Assembly (NCBI GenBank): GCA_018402345.1
Contig: JAGYIV010000016.1
Location: 186,001-250,000 of the forward strand
DNA length: 64,000 bases
Direction: 5' to 3'
Origin: Terrimicrobiaceae bacterium
GTDB lineage: Bacteria > Verrucomicrobiota > Verrucomicrobiia > Chthoniobacterales > Terrimicrobiaceae
Shown here: positions 26,018 through 33,948 of the stretch, one piece after another
Layout: each line of letters opens with the position of its first letter
Numbering within the stretch: the stretch's first letter is position 1
Position numbers and translations under genes: made by a program
Notes under the pieces: generated by a model
What the model was told of the DNA's origin: nothing
Database searches by the model: none
Seen by the model: the letters and a program-made list of their open reading frames with translations, nothing else

Positions 26018-27706
26018 ATGGTTCCCACCACGGTCAATGCCGGCACCTTGGCTTTGGGGGCTTCCGATGTGATTGCGAACTCCTCCGATGTGGTCGTTGG
26101 AGCCGGGGCTGTTTTTTCCATGGGCGGGTTCAACGACACGATAGGCAAGCTTACAGGCGCCGGGTCGGTCATGCTCGGGAGCGGCACCCTCACCACAACC
26201 TACGGGTCTGGCGGGGGAACCTTTTCGGGGGTCATTTCTGGAGATGGGTCTTTCACCCTTGCCGGGGCTGCCGACTACAATGCCTACCTGACCCTCAGCG
26301 GATCAAACACCTACACGGGAGCAACCAATGTCAATGGAGCGACGCTTATTCTCGGCGCTAACAATGTGCTGAGCAGTTCCAGCACCTTGAATATCGCAGG
26401 CGGACGCTTCAGCGCCTCCAATCGCAACCAGACGCTCCACTCGGTGACAATGACGAGCGGCGTCATCGAGCGCAATGGAGGTGCACTGACCTTCAACAAT
26501 GCCTCCAGCCTCACGGGCGGAAATGTGAATATCGGAAACAACGGCGGGTCGATCGTTACGGGTGGCACAACCACGCTCGGGGATGTCACATTCACCTACA
26601 ACGCCTCCCTGGCGGGATTCAACGCACTGGTCCTTGGGGGTGATGTGGCGGTTGGCAACGGCAGCACGGCGAACATGGCCATCGGCTCGGCCGGCGGGCT
26701 CGGCTACATCAAACTCGGCGACGCCAACCGTGTTTTCGATGTCGGAGCGGATGCCCAATTCAACATCAACTGGGTTGTCACCAGCAACACCCCCTCCGCC
26801 GGGGCTCTCACCAAAAACGGTGCCGGCACGTTGACCCTGAATGCAGGTAATCCCTACACCGGCGGCACAACGATCAACGCCGGCACGTTGGTTCTGGGCC
26901 ATGCTACAAACACGCTGGCCGACATTGGAGCGGTGACGATCAACGGCGGCACGCTCTCGATCGGCTCCAACAGCGACACGGTCGGCATCCTCACCCTCTC
27001 CGGGGGAGCGATAAACGGAACAAGCGGCACGTTGTCAGCCTCCTCCTACCAACTCCAGAGCGGCACGGTCTCAGCCAAACTGGGAGGCTCGGCTTCGATC
27101 AACAAAACGACTGCTGGAACTGTCGCCCTCAATGCCGCCAACACATTCACCGGAGACACAGTGATCAATGGGGGAACGCTCGAAGCCAACGTCAGCAGCG
27201 CCCTCGGCGCCACGGGAAACATCACCGTGCATTTTGGCGGGTCGCTTCTGATTCAAGCGGACGATGCGATCGGCGACTCATCGAACCTGACGCTTGCCGG
27301 CGGCACGCTCGAGTTTGGTGGTGACGTGAGCGAGACGATTGGAGCCCTCACGCTCTCGGCCAATTCGACGATCGACATGGGCGGGGGCGATATTTCCCTG
27401 ATTTTCTCGGAGTTGGTCGCTGGCCTGACCAACACCACCCGCTTGAATGTCTACAACTACACGCTGTATTCCGACCATATCTACTTCACGGGCAACGCAC
27501 ACCTGTCTGACAGCCTCCAATACATCAGCTTTTACAGCGGATTCGGCACTGGGTTTATCGGCAACAGCTTTATCGAGGGGTTCAGCAGCCCCTACCAGGT
27601 GCGCCCCGTTCCCGAGCCCGAAACATGGTTCGCCGCCGGACTGCTCTTGGCGTTTGGCGCGTTGCATCTCTTGAAGAAAAAACGGCAGGCTGATTCTTAC
27701 AAATGA
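26018..27706 (+). CDS. Autotransporter-type beta-strand-repeat protein with PEP-CTERM anchor, 5'-truncated
   Basis: The 562-residue protein is a series of Gly/Thr/Ser-rich repeats of the 'autotransporter-associated beta strand' kind (for example GSNTYTGATNVNGATLILGA and GGTTINAGTLVLGHA), which form a surface beta-helix. It ends with a PEP-CTERM sorting signal: VPEPETW, a hydrophobic helix (FAAGLLLAFGALHLL) and basic KKKR. Export needs an N-terminal signal, but translation starts in the middle of a repeat (MVPTTVNAGTLALGASDVI) and an in-frame TAA lies about 10 bases upstream. The gene is therefore probably truncated or split by rearrangement. Its stop overlaps the next ATG. Confidence 0.8.
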   Translation: MVPTTVNAGTLALGASDVIANSSDVVVGAGAVFSMGGFNDTIGKLTGAGSVMLGSGTLTTTYGSGGGTFSGVISGDGSFTLAGAADYNAYLTLSGSNTYTGATNVNGATLILGANNVLSSSSTLNIAGGRFSASNRNQTLHSVTMTSGVIERNGGALTFNNASSLTGGNVNIGNNGGSIVTGGTTTLGDVTFTYNASLAGFNALVLGGDVAVGNGSTANMAIGSAGGLGYIKLGDANRVFDVGADAQFNINWVVTSNTPSAGALTKNGAGTLTLNAGNPYTGGTTINAGTLVLGHATNTLADIGAVTINGGTLSIGSNSDTVGILTLSGGAINGTSGTLSASSYQLQSGTVSAKLGGSASINKTTAGTVALNAANTFTGDTVINGGTLEANVSSALGATGNITVHFGGSLLIQADDAIGDSSNLTLAGGTLEFGGDVSETIGALTLSANSTIDMGGGDISLIFSELVAGLTNTTRLNVYNYTLYSDHIYFTGNAHLSDSLQYISFYSGFGTGFIGNSFIEGFSSPYQVRPVPEPETWFAAGLLLAFGALHLLKKKRQADSYK

Positions 27707-29031
27707 ATACATTGATTGAAGTCCCCTTTGACGAGGCATTCGATGTCGTGGTCGTCGGGGGCGGTCCCTCGGGGTGTGCTGCGGCTGCGGCGGCGGCCCG
27801 GGAGGGAGCGTCAACGCTGTTGATCGAGGCGGGGGGTTGCCTTGGCGGGTCCGGAACAAGCGCCCTCGTGCCAGCGTGGTGCCCCTTCTCCGACAAGGAG
27901 AAGATCATCTATCGTGGGTTGGCGGAAACGGTGCTTGAGCGCACCAAGGAAGGCATGGCGCATGTCGCTCCGGACGCCCTCGATTGGGTGCCGATCGATC
28001 CAGAGCGGCTGAAGCGCGTTTACGACGACCTCGTGGGAGGGTTTGGAGTGAAGGTTCTCTTCCACACGATGCTTTCGGCTGTTCGCACCGACGGCAACGG
28101 CCGTGTGGAGCATCTCATCACAACAAACAAGGCAGGCCTCCGCGCGTGGAAGGCAAAGGTCTTCATCGATTGCTCCGGCGACGCGGATCTGGTCGCCTGG
28201 GCCGGCGGGCGTTTTCACAAGGGAGATGCCGAAGGGAAGGGGTTGATGCCCGCCACGCATTGCTTTGTTCTTTCGAATGTCGACGAGGAGGCATACCTGG
28301 CGAGCCCGCCACTCCACCTGCCGGTTCCCGAGAATCCGATCTTCAAAATCCTTGAATCCGGAAAGTTCCCGCTGCTTGTCGATGCCCACTGTTGCCAGAA
28401 CCTCATCGGCCCCGGCACGGTGGGGTTCAACGCGGGCCACATTTTCGATGTCGACAACACGGATCCCGAAAGCACATCGAAAGCTCTCGTCCACGGCCGC
28501 CGCATCGCCGCGCAATTTTGCGACGCCCTGCGTGAGTTCCATCCTGCCTTCCGCAACGCTTTTCTTGTCGCCACCGCCCCACAGGTCGGCATCCGCGAGA
28601 CCCGCAGGATTGTCGGCGATTACACGCTCACCCTTGACGACTATCTCCAGCGGCGCTCCTTTCCCGACGAAATTTGCAGGAACTCCTACTACATCGATAT
28701 TCACTGGGCACGTGAGGAGGCTGCCAAAAATCTCGCCCAATGGGAGAAATGGGAGAAGGGCAGCATGCGCTACGGTCCCGGGGAATCCCACGGATTGCCA
28801 TACCGCTGCCTGATCCCTGCCGACCTCTCGAATGTCCTTGTCGCTGGACGATCCGTTTCCTGCGAAAAAACCGTCCAAGGCAGTATTCGCGTCATGCCGG
28901 TCTGCCTTGCGATGGGCGAGGCGGCAGGGGTGGCTGGGGCGATGGCTGCCGCCTCGGGCGCGGAGCCTCGCGGAATCGCTTCGGATGCCCTCCGCATGCG
29001 TCTCCGTTCCCATGGCGCCTATTTGCCTTGA
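27703..29031 (+). CDS. FAD-dependent oxidoreductase (FAD_oxidored family)
   Basis: The 442-residue protein starts with a dinucleotide-binding motif (FDVVVVGGGPSGCAAAAAAA) and LIEAGGCLGGSGTSAL. It has an internal IDCSGDADLVAWAG block and ends with the second FAD contact LVAGRSVSCEKTVQGSIRVM. This is the pattern of the FAD_oxidored (PF12831) group, common in Verrucomicrobiota and Planctomycetota near carbohydrate-active genes; reactions are mostly unknown. The ATG overlaps the stop of the beta-strand-repeat gene (ATGA). No signal peptide is visible, so it is likely cytoplasmic. Confidence 0.88.
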   Translation: MNTLIEVPFDEAFDVVVVGGGPSGCAAAAAAAREGASTLLIEAGGCLGGSGTSALVPAWCPFSDKEKIIYRGLAETVLERTKEGMAHVAPDALDWVPIDPERLKRVYDDLVGGFGVKVLFHTMLSAVRTDGNGRVEHLITTNKAGLRAWKAKVFIDCSGDADLVAWAGGRFHKGDAEGKGLMPATHCFVLSNVDEEAYLASPPLHLPVPENPIFKILESGKFPLLVDAHCCQNLIGPGTVGFNAGHIFDVDNTDPESTSKALVHGRRIAAQFCDALREFHPAFRNAFLVATAPQVGIRETRRIVGDYTLTLDDYLQRRSFPDEICRNSYYIDIHWAREEAAKNLAQWEKWEKGSMRYGPGESHGLPYRCLIPADLSNVLVAGRSVSCEKTVQGSIRVMPVCLAMGEAAGVAGAMAAASGAEPRGIASDALRMRLRSHGAYLP

Positions 29032-29163
29032 TTTCCAAGGTCACGATCGAGGAGGGAACACCCGAGGAATACTCGAAATCTGGCGGCCCGCCATATTGAC
29101 GGGACGCCGGGGCCGCACCCTGCCGGCGATGCACAGGTAGTCTCTGGCGAGGAGGCGCAGGGT

Positions 29164-30363
29164 TTATTTGTTGAGGTGTTGAGAGGCTCCCTGGGCGGCG
29201 CGTGTGGCTGTGGAGAAGCAGGCTTGGAGCAGGAAGCCTCCGGTCGGGGCTTCCCAGTCGATCATCTCGCCGGCCACGAAGAGTCCTGGGATTTTTTTGA
29301 GCATGAGGTCGTCGGTGAGTTCGTCCCAGCGGACGCCTCCGGCGGAGGAGATGGCCTCGTCGATCGGGCGGGGGCCTTTGAGGGGGATCGTGCAATTCTT
29401 GGCCTCGTGTGCGAGGGAGGCGGCATCGGGCCATTCTCGTCGGGCCAGGAGTGCGTGGGCGGCATCGCCGAGTTTCCAGCGTTGGCGCGCCTCTGCGGCG
29501 AAGTTCCTGCGTGCGGATTCCATTTTTGCCACGAGTTGCTCGATGGAATGCGCGGGTTTGAGATCGATCGAAATCATTGGCTCCGGCATCGCGCGCAGGG
29601 TGGATCCGAGGGCGTAGAGGGGGCCGCCCTCGAGTCCGTGGTGTGTGAGAATGAGTTCGCCGGAGGCGGTGACGGTGCCGGCGGTGACGCGGATGTTTTT
29701 CAGTGGCTTGCCTTCTGCCTCCTCGAGGACCTTGGCTGGCCAGTCGTGCTCCCAGCCGCAATTCGCCGGGACGAGTGGGGAGGTTGAAATGCCGAGGCTG
29801 TCGAACAGTGACCCCCAGCGTCCGTCGGATCCTGTCTGCGGCCACGAGGCGCCTCCGAGGGCGAGAATCACGGCATCCGCTTCTGTTTCGCCGCCGTTTT
29901 CAAAGGCCAATCGAAAAGGATGGCCGGGGATGAGGTCCACAAGCCGGTGTTGCATTTGAAACTCCACCCCCGATTGCCTCAGCCTGGACACCCAGTGGCG
30001 AAGAAGGGACGCGGCGTTGAGGTCCTTCAGATAGACGCGGCCGCTTTTCGTCTCGAAGGTGTCGCAGCCTAGGGCTGCCGCCCAGTCGCGGAGGTCTTGC
30101 GCGCCGAATTCCTCGAGGAGCGCTTTCCAAAAGGATGGTGTTTTGCCCGAGTAGCGCGTGGTGAATTTTCCCTCCGGTTCGGTGTTGGTGAGGTTCAATC
30201 CGCCCTTGCCTGCAACAAGGAGTTTGCGACCAACCGAGCGCTTGGCGTCGTGGAGTGTGACACGGAGGCCCAATGCCGCACAGACCTCCGCCGCGCGCAG
30301 GCCCGCCGGGCCGCCGCCGATGATTGAGATGTTTCCGCGCGTTGGATTCACGCCTTTGGTCAT
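29164..30363 (-). CDS. BaiN/HI0933-type flavoprotein (NAD(P)/FAD-dependent oxidoreductase)
   Basis: From ATG 30363 the protein has about 399 residues. It shows ISIIGGGPAGLRAAEVCAAL, then KLLVAGKGGLNLTN, a hallmark of the HI0933-like family, then ALGGASWPQTGSDG, and a C-terminal PGLFVAGEMIDWEAPTGGFL. The lack of the usual insert fits the TIGR03862 subgroup. Function is unsettled: BaiN itself was reported in bile-acid dehydroxylation, but most members are uncharacterised. An upstream start at 30432 is possible, though the extra residues are not conserved. Confidence 0.88.
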   Translation of the reverse strand: MTKGVNPTRGNISIIGGGPAGLRAAEVCAALGLRVTLHDAKRSVGRKLLVAGKGGLNLTNTEPEGKFTTRYSGKTPSFWKALLEEFGAQDLRDWAAALGCDTFETKSGRVYLKDLNAASLLRHWVSRLRQSGVEFQMQHRLVDLIPGHPFRLAFENGGETEADAVILALGGASWPQTGSDGRWGSLFDSLGISTSPLVPANCGWEHDWPAKVLEEAEGKPLKNIRVTAGTVTASGELILTHHGLEGGPLYALGSTLRAMPEPMISIDLKPAHSIEQLVAKMESARRNFAAEARQRWKLGDAAHALLARREWPDAASLAHEAKNCTIPLKGPRPIDEAISSAGGVRWDELTDDLMLKKIPGLFVAGEMIDWEAPTGGFLLQACFSTATRAAQGASQHLNK

Positions 30364-30478
30364 GCCTTCAACCCAGCCTCGGTTTGGGGAGGTTCGGGCA
30401 CAATCATCAAATGCAGGTGCTTGTGAGGTCAAAAAAGTCTTCCTTGGCCGGAGGGCATGGCGTTAGGTGGCGGCTGTG

Positions 30479-31870
30479 ATGATGTGTCTTCGCCGTGTTC
30501 TTTTGTTGCTTCCGCTGGTTGTTCTGGGGGCGTGTTCGAGTTGGAATCCGCTTGGGCGCGACACGACGGGGCCGATGCCGCGTCCGCCGAGGCCGTTGCC
30601 AGATCCCCCGGCGAAGTTCGCGTGGGGAATTTCAACCGCGAGCTATCAATACGAGAACCCCGATGTGACCAAGGGGGATCCGGATTATTTCACGACCGAC
30701 TGGGACGCGTTGGTGGCGAAGGGGGCAGCGCCCGAGAAGGGGAACGCGCTGTATTCGTGGACCAAGTTCGACAAGGATGTGGCTGCGTTGAGGAAGATCG
30801 GGGTCACGCACTACAGGTTCAGTATCGAGTGGGCGCGGATCGAGCCGCGGCCCGGTGAATTCAACGAGGAGGCGATCGCGGGCTATGTGGCGATGGCGCG
30901 CAAACTGAAGCAGGCTGGCATCGAACCGGTCGTGTGCCTGTGGCATTTCACGTTTCCGGGATGGCTCTACGATCCGAAGAAACCGAAGCAATCGAACTGG
31001 CTGCACCCCGAGGTCCGCGAGCGGTGGCTGGTGTATTTGGACAAGGTGCTGCCGAGGTTGGCTCCTTATACAAATTATTTCGCGCCGCAGAACGAGCCGA
31101 ACGGGCAGATCACGACAGCCTACATCGCTGGCCAGTGGCCTCCTGCCATGACGCTGGCGCTTGGCACCTACTGGAAGGCGATCGATGCCAGCACCGGCAT
31201 GTTCCGCGATGCGGCCGCGCGCATCAAAAAGGTGAAACCTTCGGCGAAAGTCGTGTCCGTCGAGGCCCTGCCGTGGTGGGAGCGCTCTCCGTTGGATCCG
31301 GGCGGGTTGTTCTACAATACGATGATTCATGGAAACATCGACCACCTCGATCGGGTTTGGGATGTCTGCGATATTCTGGGCATCAACTATTACTACTCGC
31401 AAAAAGCCAGTCCCACCTCGTTCCTCGCGGAGGCCTTCCGTCGCGGGCACAACTACACGATGATGGGCTGGCGGATCGATCCCGAGGGCCTCACCAAGGA
31501 AATCCGTCGTGTCGGGGACCGCTACGGCAAGCCGATGATGATCACGGAAAACGGCATCGCGACCGAGGACGATCCCAAGCGTGTGTGGTATATGCGGAAC
31601 CACATCGCCGCAGTCGGGCGCGCGATTCGCGAGGGCTATGATGTGCGCGGATATTTCAGTTGGTCGCTGGCCGACAACTACGAGTGGCACTATGGATACA
31701 AGGCCCTCTTCGGCCTCGCGCGCATGAACCCGGAGACCTACGAGCGTGTCCTGAAGCCCTCCGCGTTGGCGTTCCGCAAAATTATCCGCTCGAGAAAAAC
31801 AGTGGGCGACGTGTCCAAAATCCCGGCTGATCCGGGGTTCGTTGCGGCAAAGCCCACGCCGGCTCCATGA
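30479..31870 (+). CDS. GH1-like glycosidase with lipoprotein signal
   Basis: The protein begins with a lipoprotein signal (CLRRVLLLLPLVVLGACSSW, lipobox LGAC), so it should sit in a membrane facing the periplasm or outside. The GH1 core follows: FAWGISTASYQYEN, HYRFSIEWARIEP, the acid/base Glu in APQNEPNG, and the nucleophile in MMITENGIAT. YFSWSLADNYEWHYGY closes the core, giving about 463 residues in all. I prefer ATG 30479, preceded by AGGTGG at 30465-30470, over the GTG at 30467. It overlaps coaD by 4 bases, an unusual partner. Confidence 0.88.
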   Translation: MMCLRRVLLLLPLVVLGACSSWNPLGRDTTGPMPRPPRPLPDPPAKFAWGISTASYQYENPDVTKGDPDYFTTDWDALVAKGAAPEKGNALYSWTKFDKDVAALRKIGVTHYRFSIEWARIEPRPGEFNEEAIAGYVAMARKLKQAGIEPVVCLWHFTFPGWLYDPKKPKQSNWLHPEVRERWLVYLDKVLPRLAPYTNYFAPQNEPNGQITTAYIAGQWPPAMTLALGTYWKAIDASTGMFRDAAARIKKVKPSAKVVSVEALPWWERSPLDPGGLFYNTMIHGNIDHLDRVWDVCDILGINYYYSQKASPTSFLAEAFRRGHNYTMMGWRIDPEGLTKEIRRVGDRYGKPMMITENGIATEDDPKRVWYMRNHIAAVGRAIREGYDVRGYFSWSLADNYEWHYGYKALFGLARMNPETYERVLKPSALAFRKIIRSRKTVGDVSKIPADPGFVAAKPTPAP

Positions 31871-32361
31871 GTGCAGGAAGAGCCATTTATCCCGGCACGT
31901 TCGACCCGGTGCATCTCGGGCATGTGGATGTGATCCGGCGGTCCGCGCAGATTTTTCAATCCGTGATCGTGGCGGTGGCTGCGAACAAGCCCAAGGGACC
32001 ACTCTTCAGTGTCGAGAGGCGCATGGAGATGGTGCGGGAGAGTCTCGGTGGCGATCCCTCGATCGAGGTGCTTCCGCTTGAGGGATTGCTGGTGGATTTC
32101 GCGCGGAGGCACGGAGTGTTCACAGTGATCCGTGGATTGCGCGCGGTGTCGGATTTTGAATTCGAGTTTCAGATGGCGCTTATGAACCGCAAGCTCGAGC
32201 CGCGGTTGGAGACCGTCTACCTCACTCCCAAGGAGGACTACAGCTACCTGAGTTCGCGCATCGTGAAGGAGGTCGCGTTGCTCGGCGGAGATATTTCGGC
32301 GTTTGTTCCCGAGTCGGTCCACAAAGGCTTCCAAGGGCAGGATGGTTGGGGACAGGCTTGA
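31867..32361 (+). CDS. coaD: Phosphopantetheine adenylyltransferase
   Basis: CoaD makes dephospho-CoA from 4'-phosphopantetheine and ATP, the fourth step of CoA synthesis. The 164-residue protein has the nucleotidyltransferase start IYPGTFDPVHLGHVDVIRRS with the HxGH motif. It also has VIRGLRAVSDFEFEFQMALM and YLSSRIVKEVALLGGD, both typical of bacterial CoaD. The ATG overlaps the glycosidase stop (ATGA), so the two are co-translated. The complex I genes follow after 150 bases. Confidence 0.96.
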   Translation: MSAGRAIYPGTFDPVHLGHVDVIRRSAQIFQSVIVAVAANKPKGPLFSVERRMEMVRESLGGDPSIEVLPLEGLLVDFARRHGVFTVIRGLRAVSDFEFEFQMALMNRKLEPRLETVYLTPKEDYSYLSSRIVKEVALLGGDISAFVPESVHKGFQGQDGWGQA

Positions 32362-32472
32362 CGCGGCGTTTTGTTAGCGGTGCGGGTTTTATGGCGGGGT
32401 TGTCTGGACAGCCGCATCGTGCCGGCATTCGCCGCATGCCGGCGGCGGGGGGCAAAAAACTTGAGTCAATCG

Positions 32473-32501
32473 TTGCCACGTCCGGCGAAGCTTGTTAGAA
32501 C
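32473..32501 (+). promoter_or_regulatory. Possible sigma-70-type promoter before nuoI
   Basis: TTGCCA (32473-32478) and TAGAAC (32496-32501) are separated by 17 bases, a fair match to -35 and -10 boxes. It would put the transcript start only a few bases before the nuoI ATG at 32513, leaving almost no leader, and no Shine-Dalgarno sequence is visible there. It is a pattern match only. Confidence 0.28.
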
Positions 32502-32512
32502 GCCCGCCACTT

Positions 32513-33043
32513 ATGGCTTATACCGTCAAGCGTCCGCGCCTCACATTGGCCGAGAAACTTTACCTGCCTTCGATCATCGCGGGATTGGCGATCACATTGC
32601 GCCACATCGTCCGGGTTGTCTCGGGGCAAACAAAAGTGACGATGCAGTATCCCGAGCAGAAGTGGGACGCGCAGATGCCCGCATGGTATCGCGGGGCGCC
32701 GACATTGGTGAGCGACGAGCACGGGCGTGACCGCTGCGTGGCTTGTCAACTTTGCGAATTCATCTGCCCGCCGCGCGCGATCACGATCCACCCCGAGGAA
32801 ATCCCAGCCGCCGACAAGTGGGGCAAGGTCGAGAAGCAGCCCAAGAGTTTCGATATCGACATGATTCGTTGCATTTACTGCGGTCTCTGCGAGGAGGTCT
32901 GCCCAGAGCAGGCGATCTACCTGCGCAAGGACTACTCGATCACCGGACTCTCCCGCGAGGAGATGGTCCACGACATCAACAAGCTTCGTGAGCTTGGCGG
33001 CGAGATGACCGGACTCGTAAACAAGTGGAACGAAAAAAAGTAG
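32513..33043 (+). CDS. nuoI: NADH-quinone oxidoreductase subunit I
   Basis: NuoI carries two [4Fe-4S] clusters (N6a and N6b) between the peripheral arm and the quinone site of complex I. The 176-residue protein has both cluster motifs: CVACQLCEFICP and CIYCGLCEEVCP. I chose ATG 32513 (MAYTVKRPRLTLAEK), where family similarity begins, over an upstream in-frame start at 32492. It is the first of six consecutive complex I genes; nuoH and the peripheral-arm genes are not next to it. Confidence 0.95.
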   Translation: MAYTVKRPRLTLAEKLYLPSIIAGLAITLRHIVRVVSGQTKVTMQYPEQKWDAQMPAWYRGAPTLVSDEHGRDRCVACQLCEFICPPRAITIHPEEIPAADKWGKVEKQPKSFDIDMIRCIYCGLCEEVCPEQAIYLRKDYSITGLSREEMVHDINKLRELGGEMTGLVNKWNEKK

Positions 33044-33087
33044 AATCTGTCGCCGCTCGCTGTTAGAAACCCCGCCCGTCTTACCTG

Positions 33088-33591
33088 ATGCAACTTGCCC
33101 TTTTTTGGATTTTTTCCCTGCTGATGCTCCTCTTTGCGGCAGGGGTCGTTCTGTTGAGAAACCCGGTGTCCTCGGCCATGAGTCTGGTGATGTCCTTCGT
33201 CGCGCTGGCCGCGGTGTTTGTGACTCTGGACGCCTATTTCATCGCTGTCGTGCAGGTGCTCGTCTACGCTGGGGCCGTCATGGTGCTGTTTCTCTTCATC
33301 ATCATGCTTCTCGACCTGCGCGAGGAAAAAAGCCGCCGCGTGCGGTTGTCGGCATGGGTCGGAGGGGGCTTGGTGGTTGGTGGGTTTGTCTCCGCACTGG
33401 TGCAGGTCGTCTCCTCGCTGCCCGGGGCGGACTCAACGAAGCCTGCGGTGTCGAATCCCGAGGCCAATGATGTCGCGCTGGTCGGATTCGCGCTTTTCCG
33501 CGATTTCAATTTTCCCTTTCAAATCATCGGTGTCCTTCTTCTCGTCGCCACGGTTGGCGTCGTGCTCCTGAGCAGAAAGGAGCTGAAGTGA
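33088..33591 (+). CDS. nuoJ: NADH-quinone oxidoreductase subunit J
   Basis: The 167-residue protein has five hydrophobic helices, with the characteristic second-third helix stretch NPVSSAMSLVMSFVALAAVF and VQVLVYAGAVMVLFLFIIML. NuoJ is part of the membrane arm near the quinone chamber and helps couple quinone reduction to proton movement. It starts 44 bases after nuoI, the largest gap inside this cluster. Confidence 0.94.
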   Translation: MQLALFWIFSLLMLLFAAGVVLLRNPVSSAMSLVMSFVALAAVFVTLDAYFIAVVQVLVYAGAVMVLFLFIIMLLDLREEKSRRVRLSAWVGGGLVVGGFVSALVQVVSSLPGADSTKPAVSNPEANDVALVGFALFRDFNFPFQIIGVLLLVATVGVVLLSRKELK

Positions 33592-33627
33592 GCCGCGGCA
33601 CGTCCGGGCCGATCTTCTGAACTACCC

Positions 33628-33948
33628 ATGCCCACACTTGCGCATTACTTGATTGTCAGCGGCCTGTTGTTTTCCATCGGCCTCGCCGGGGTGCTCCTGC
33701 GGCGGAACATTCTGATTATTTTCATGGGTCTCGAACTCATGTTGAACGCCGCGAACCTCTCGCTGGTGGCGTTCTCGCGGTTCAACCTGCTCTCCGACGG
33801 CATGCCGAACTACAACGGACAGGTGCTGGTGTTTTTCATCATCACCGTGGCGGCGGCAGAGGTGGCTGTCGGCTTGGCCATCATCGTCGCGCTCTTCCGG
33901 GCGAAACAAACAACCCACGTCGAGGACCTGACCACTCTGAAGTTTTAG
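33628..33948 (+). CDS. nuoK: NADH-quinone oxidoreductase subunit K
   Basis: The 106-residue protein has three helices and carries the family's buried Glu residues in [20 protein letters not shown] and in [17 protein letters not shown]. NuoK is related to MrpC antiporter subunits. The gene ends one base before the ATG of nuoL. Confidence 0.95.
   Translation: MPTLAHYLIVSGLLFSIGLAGVLLRRNILIIFMGLELMLNAANLSLVAFSRFNLLSDGMPNYNGQVLVFFIITVAAAEVAVGLAIIVALFRAKQTTHVEDLTTLKF

Noticed and set aside
26018-27706. Complete autotransporter adhesin
   Set aside because: There is no C-terminal beta-barrel domain; the end is a PEP-CTERM anchor. There is no signal peptide either, so it is listed as truncated.
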